From positions 10,419,755 to 10,483,754 of the forward strand of contig VDFB02000001.1 in the NCBI GenBank assembly GCA_007258455.2: 64,000 bases of DNA. The letters are read 5' to 3'. The notes under the pieces were generated by a model. That model was not told the DNA's origin and did no database searches. It saw nothing but the letters and a program-made list of their open reading frames with translations. The translations under genes were made by a program, and so were the position numbers. Positions 59,389-64,000 of the stretch are shown in pieces (position 1 is the stretch's first letter; each line of letters starts with the position of its first letter). The stretch comes from Sequoia sempervirens (taxonomy: Eukaryota; Streptophyta; Pinopsida; Cupressales; Cupressaceae).

Positions 59389-60010
59389 AAAGGTGTTATC
59401 GTTATTGACGTTAAACTTTCTTTCATAGTAGTGCAACTACAGAAGGATGAAAACAAATATGTGGTTTAAATAATCTTAAAGACCGAAAAGGTTAAACTAG
59501 AAGCCTATGAAAGAACTAAAGAGGACAACTCAAATGGTTCAAAGAGTTCTAAGGAGTTAGAACCTCTACCCGACTCTTGATGATGCCCAATCAACATAAA
59601 TAATATCTATACAAGTATAATCCTCTTGGTGGGAATTATATTTTTCCTTTGGCTACTAACATAGATGATCCTAAAACTATGAAGGAGACAATAGCTTGAT
59701 TCTAATTTCTAAAGAGTGGTTATGAATGAGGAGATGGTTGTATTGAAGAAAATCACACATGGGACTTAGTACCTTTTCTTGATGTTCAAAAATCCATAGG
59801 TTGTAAATAGGCGTTAAAACAGAGATGGATTATGATGGCAATATTTAGAAGTATATGGCTAGACTAGTTGTAAAGGGATATGAAACTAGATTGAGAGAAT
59901 TGATTATGGTGAGATTTTCTCTCCAATTGCTCAGTTGATATCCATTTGATTTTTATTATCAATTGTAATGACTTTTGACCTTGAAATTAAATAGATGTGA
60001 TGGAACTTTT
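59389..60010 (+). pseudogene. Copia I linker and N-terminal reverse transcriptase
   Basis: Plus strand, in several frames: KGVIVIDVKLSF (integrase end), a charged linker (YERTKEDNSNGSKSSKELEP), then NHTWDLVPFLDVQKSIGCK, YMARLVVKGYETR, FSPIAQLISI and MTFDLEIK. This is the Copia RT start (TWDLVxLP, KARLVAKGY, FSPVAKLxSIR, FDxEVxQMDV). It breaks off near 60010, before the YVDD motif. Confidence 0.82.
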
Positions 60011-60473
60011 TCAATTCCTAAAATTTTTCTTCTTTTTTCCCAAGTCTAAAAACCCTAACTATCCCCGTGATGTTGTTTCTTTTCTTCTATTTTGAGGTTG
60101 ACTTGTAGCCCATTGAAAGTAACTTAAATGATTGTCTCAAACCTTTGTGTTCGTCATTCAATCAGCCTCGTTCCTTAATGATCAACATTTACCCCATGTG
60201 CTTATAAAAATACTTTAAAGTTACCTTTTAAAATGTTTGCTTAACTAGTCCTTGTTGATGGACTATGTGTCGTATTCTTACTCCCATCATACAATTGTTT
60301 TCCTTAATTGTAGTAAATAAATGATTGTTTCCTACTCCCATTATTAATTGTTGGGATTGCCTTGTTTAAGATAACAAATTTTGTTACATTTTAGTCAACT
60401 CATTTACCGATTTTCAACACTGAAGCGGCGAGATGCCATCGTTTAATTATAAGAAAACAAAAAGTTGTCTACC
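60011..60473. other. Unassigned spacer before Copia J
   Basis: AT-rich; no gene, repeat or terminus recognised. Its last five bases, CTACC, would be the left target duplication of Copia J, but the partner lies outside the window. Confidence 0.45.
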
Positions 60474-61174
60474 TGTTGAGAATCGTGTCTCAACCTTGCA
60501 AGCTTTTTCAGAAAATTCTAGAATTTGTTTGTGGTAGTTCTCCACATGTTTATGTGTTGGAAAAAGGTGTATGAGTTGTTAAAAATGTGCCTTGTCCCTA
60601 TTAGAATATAGGAGGGTTGTTTTTAGAGTATAAACAACTCATTGTATGAATTTAATGGGGGTCTAAACTAGAGGACAAAATTATGGACGAAAATGCTATT
60701 TTAACTTGGTTGGTTTCCCATCTTGGAAGTTACAAATGACAAGTGGGTAACATGTGGCATGGTTGTTTTTCCCATGGTTTTGTAAAACCATAAATGGTTT
60801 CTAGGTTGTAAATCACTATAAAAGGAGGGCTTGGGGAGGTGTTTGTATCATCGAGTTCAGTTTGTAAGACTAGGTGCTAGGAGTCTCTTCAAGTCCGAGT
60901 TCGAGTTGTGGTGATGCGCTCCTGTAAGAACTTGCATTGCAAGTGTATTGTAATCTTCTTGATTTGATAATACATTGTGCAAGTTTTGGAGGGTGGGGTT
61001 TTTCTCCCGGAAGGGTTTCCCCACAGTAATTACTGTGTTATAAGTTTATTGTGATATTTCATTTATGCATGTTTATTTGTCCATTGGAATCTCTGTAATA
61101 GTTAGTTGAATTTGCATAATCGTCCTCTCAAGATTAGCGTAGGAAGCAATTTCGTGCACCTTTGCTTCCTTACA
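60474..61174 (+). repeat. Copia J 5' LTR
   Basis: 701 bases, TGTTGAGAATCGTGTC...GCTTCCTTACA. CACTATAAAAGGAGG at about 60813 is a good TATA box for the element promoter. The end is fixed by the PBS. Confidence 0.88.
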
Positions 61175-61192
61175 AGTGGTATAAGAGCCTAG
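61175..61192 (+). promoter_or_regulatory. Copia J primer-binding site
   Basis: TGGTATAAGAGCCTAGCC right after the LTR; initiator-methionine tRNA type with one change from TGGTATCAGAGC. Confidence 0.88.
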
Positions 61193-61297
61193 CCAGTTTT
61201 GGTTCTATTTTTTGGGTACAGGGTTTTTTGAGCTAATCAAGGTTTGAGTGGGAGCTTGTACAGAGTATTTTATTTTCTATATTGCAAGATTGTAAAG

Positions 61298-64000
61298 ATG
61301 GCAAGCACGTCGGGGAGAATTGATGTAGAGAAGCTTTCTGGCACAAACTTTGAGATGTGGAAACTGAAGATGGAAGATCTGTTAATTGATTGAGATCTAT
61401 GGGATGTGGTGGATGAGAATACGCTGAGGCTCGCAGATCCAACATTAGCTGCACAATATGATGTAATGGATAGAAAAGCTAAAGGTCTCATTATATTGTG
61501 TCTTGCAGACTCAATTCTGATTAATGTCCATGAAGAATCTACTACAAAGAAGCTTTGGAAGAAGCTAAGTGAGATCTATCAAGCGAAATCACTTGTGAAC
61601 AAGATTTTCTTGAGGAAGAAGTTGTATTCCTTGAGAATGGAAGAAGGTGGACGAATTTCTGAGCATCTAGAAAGCTTTAATATGTTGGTGACTCAGTTGA
61701 CCTCAGTTGGGGTGAAAATGGATGAAGAAGAAAGGTGCCAAATCTTGCTATGTTCGTTGCCAGACTCATGGGACAGCCTTGTCATGGCCATAGGGAGCAC
61801 TTCCATTGTCTTGAAGATGGAGGACGTTGTTGGTTCTCTACTTTCTGAGGAGATGAGAAGGAAGGTCTCTCTAAATGCCAAAGAGGCTTTGAGTGTTCGA
61901 GGAAGACCAAAAGAAAGAGGCAAGAATAAAAAGCAGCATGGCCATTCTAAGTGCAAGAATAAGGGGAGATCAAAATCTCCTAGTAAGTCCAAGGCAATCT
62001 GCTGGAATTGTGGCAAACCTGGACACTTCCGAAAGGACTGCAAAGAGGAGAAGAAAAAGAAGAAGAAGAAGCAAGATTATGATTTTGAGTCCGAGAAGGA
62101 AGATGGAGATGCTTTCATCGCAGCCTTGGCCACTCATGCAGGTGACAATACATGGTTGATAGACTCGGGTGCATCTTTCCACATGACTCCTAATAGAAAC
62201 TGGTTTAGTAAGTATGAAAATTTTGATGGTGTTAAGGTGTATTTGGGTGATAACTCTATTCTTGATATTGTTGGTCGTGGAAGTAATCGTGTGAAATTTT
62301 TTGATGGTAGAATTAAAAGATTTGATGGTGTCTTGCATATCCCAGGACTAGCAAGAAATTTGTTATATGTTAGCAAACTAATAGATGCGAGTGTGCATGT
62401 ATAGTTTTCTGAAGCAGGTGTGAAAATGGTGAGAGGTGCTATGGTAATAGCAAGAGGAAGCAGATTGGGTACAGTGTACCAACTTGATGCATGCATGGTT
62501 GGGTGCAATAGTACTTCTGATAAGATTGTGAAAAGGACTACTTTGTTGGAGAAGGAGAGGGTTTCTCTTTCAATAGATGGTCGTGGTTTTTGGGTACCCA
62601 AGGGTGCTCTATCTACCGAATCAAAGTTTCCTGCAGAGAAGACCATGTTATGGCACCAAAGACTTGGCCACATAGGTGAGAAGGGTCTACGGACCTTGAA
62701 AAATAAAAACCTTGTTGATGGGTTGAATGACTGCAATCTTGAGTTTGATTTTTGTCAGCATTGTATTTATGGTAAACAAAATCGTATTCAGTTTTACTCG
62801 AGTTCTCATAAGTCTTCATGTATTTTGGATCTTATCCATTTAGATGTATTTGGTCCAGTTGATGTTTCTTCTATTGGTAGATCAGTTTATTATGTTTCTT
62901 TCATTGATGATTTCAGTAGAACAATATGGGTTTATTTTCTTACGAGTAAAGCTGAAGTTTTCAGTCATTTCAAAGAATTTAAAGCAATGGTTGAGTTGCA
63001 AACTAGAAAGAAGATAAAGTGTTTGAGAACTGATAATGGTGGTGAATATTGCTCTAATGATTTTGACACATTTTGTAAAGATTGTGGTATTAAAAGAGAG
63101 AAGATGACTCCGTATTCTCCACAGCAGAATGGAGTTGCAGAAAGAATGAATAGGAACTTGATGGAGAAGGCTAGGAGTATGCTGAGTGGAGCTGGACTAG
63201 AACAAAAGTTCTGGGCTGAAGCTGTAGCCACTGCCTGCTACCTGATAAATAGGTCTCCTACATCAGCTATTGTTGATAAGATGCCAATGGAAGCGTGGTC
63301 GGGCCACAAACCTTCACTTAGACATCTGAGAGTGTTTGGTTGCGAGGCATATGCTCATGTGCCAAAGGAGAAGCAGACAAAATTGGACAACAAAGTTGTC
63401 AAATGTATCTTCATCAGTTATAGTTATGGTGTGAAAGGATACAAGAAATGGGATCCTGTTGCACAAAAGGTATTTTATTCCAGAAGTGTCAATTTTAGAG
63501 AAACTAAGCCTTCTTCTGTTATAGTGCAGCCATAACAGATGGAAGAAAAGAAAGATGTGATTCAACTACTTGCTACACCTGAGAAAGTTGAATCGAGGCC
63601 CTTAGAAAGACAAGAAGTCGAGGAGAGCTCTACGGGTTCTGAATCATCAGAGGAAGAGGGAGAACCTGAACCTAAACCTGAACCAGATCTTGTTCAAAGG
63701 TCTAGTAGACAGAGGAAAGAACCAGAAAGGTATGGATATTCTCCTGATGATTGGAGGTGTATACTTGCTTTGAATGCTAATATTGATGAACCGAGATCTG
63801 TAGAAGAGGCTCTTGGTATGAATGATTCAGAGTCCTAGAAAATAGCCATGGAAGAAGAGATGGCAGCTCTTAAGAAGAATGACACATGGGACCTTGTACC
63901 ATTGCCTGAAGGATGGAAGCCTGTTGGTTGTAAATGGGTGTTCAAAAGGAAGATGGGTTCAGATGAAAGTACTGAGAAGTATAAAGCATGTTTGGTTGCA
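61298..64000 (+). pseudogene. gag-pol: Copia J gag-pol polyprotein, four in-frame stops, truncated by window
   Basis: ATG at 61298 (MASTSGRIDVEKLSGTNFEM). Gag has [19 protein letters not shown] and the knuckle [14 protein letters not shown] (about residue 235). The protease active site is [14 protein letters not shown] (about residue 287). The integrase has a zinc-binding H/C pair (LWHQRLGHIG, CQHCIYGKQ), first Asp in LIHLDVFGP, second in CLRTDNGGEY and Glu in QQNGVAERMNR. The RT starts at AMEEEMAALKKNDTWDLVP and is cut by the window after KYKACLVA. Stops are TGA at 61391, TAG at 62402, TAA at 63533 and TAG at 63836, all one transition away from the usual codon. The element would copy itself through an RNA intermediate, but as read it cannot make the full polyprotein. 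Confidence 0.93.

Larger units (their letters stand above)
60474..64000 (+). mobile_element. Copia element J, 5' part, continues past the window
   Basis: 5' LTR, PBS and a gag-pol frame in canonical Ty1/copia order (gag, protease, integrase, RT), running off the right edge inside RT. Only four stops and no frameshift break 901 codons, so it is by far the least decayed element here. Confidence 0.93.

Overview
The window is a stretch of plant nuclear DNA that I read almost entirely as transposable elements nested inside one another. I see no intact host gene. The captured gene pieces (CTR9/VIP6-type TPR protein, typical plant aspartic proteinase, PPR protein, dihydroflavonol-reductase-like reductase) are land-plant families. 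The dense, old, stop-ridden nesting suggests a seed plant with a very large genome; a gymnosperm is plausible but not proven here.

One old Copia element, 'F' (minus strand), appears to be the host of roughly the first 50 kb. Its 5' LTR starts at 49473, and its gag, protease and reverse transcriptase pieces are split by four insertions: (1) a Ty3/gypsy Tat-like element whose 3' LTR is 1633-2906, with an antisense plant-mobile-domain pseudogene at 1-531; (2) CACTA transposon 'A', 2953-18844 (3-bp duplication ATA); (3) LTR element 'C', 19651-35967; (4) Copia element 'E', 36420-49415 (5-bp duplication TCATG). Each of the last three carries further insertions: a short TIR element (D1) and a truncated LTR in A; gypsy element 'G' (21718-30927, duplication ATAGC) and a second TIR element (D2) in C; and CACTA transposon 'B' (37573-47474, duplication TCA) in E. 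Joining the flanks of A restores an uninterrupted Copia RT motif around YVDD, the strongest single proof of the model.

CACTA A has a recognisable but broken TNP2-type transposase and an unidentified ORF with a 278-codon open part. It also holds fragments of an aspartic proteinase gene, PPR genes and a long CTR9 segment. CACTA B has no transposase and looks like a Pack-CACTA: aspartic proteinase, PPR and reductase fragments, plus a roughly 1-kb near-perfect palindrome. A and B share the aspartic proteinase cargo next to the same type of terminus. The fragments keep introns, so capture was at DNA level.

Right of about 50 kb is a second plus-strand Copia remnant, 'I' (integrase at 50430, RT at 59389). 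It is interrupted by about 5.7 kb holding a PPR pseudogene and a tRNA-derived SINE with 16-bp target duplications, and by a small minus-strand Copia 'H' (56525-59388). From 60474 to the edge lies the youngest-looking element, Copia 'J', with LTR, PBS and one continuous gag-protease-integrase-RT frame broken by only four stops.
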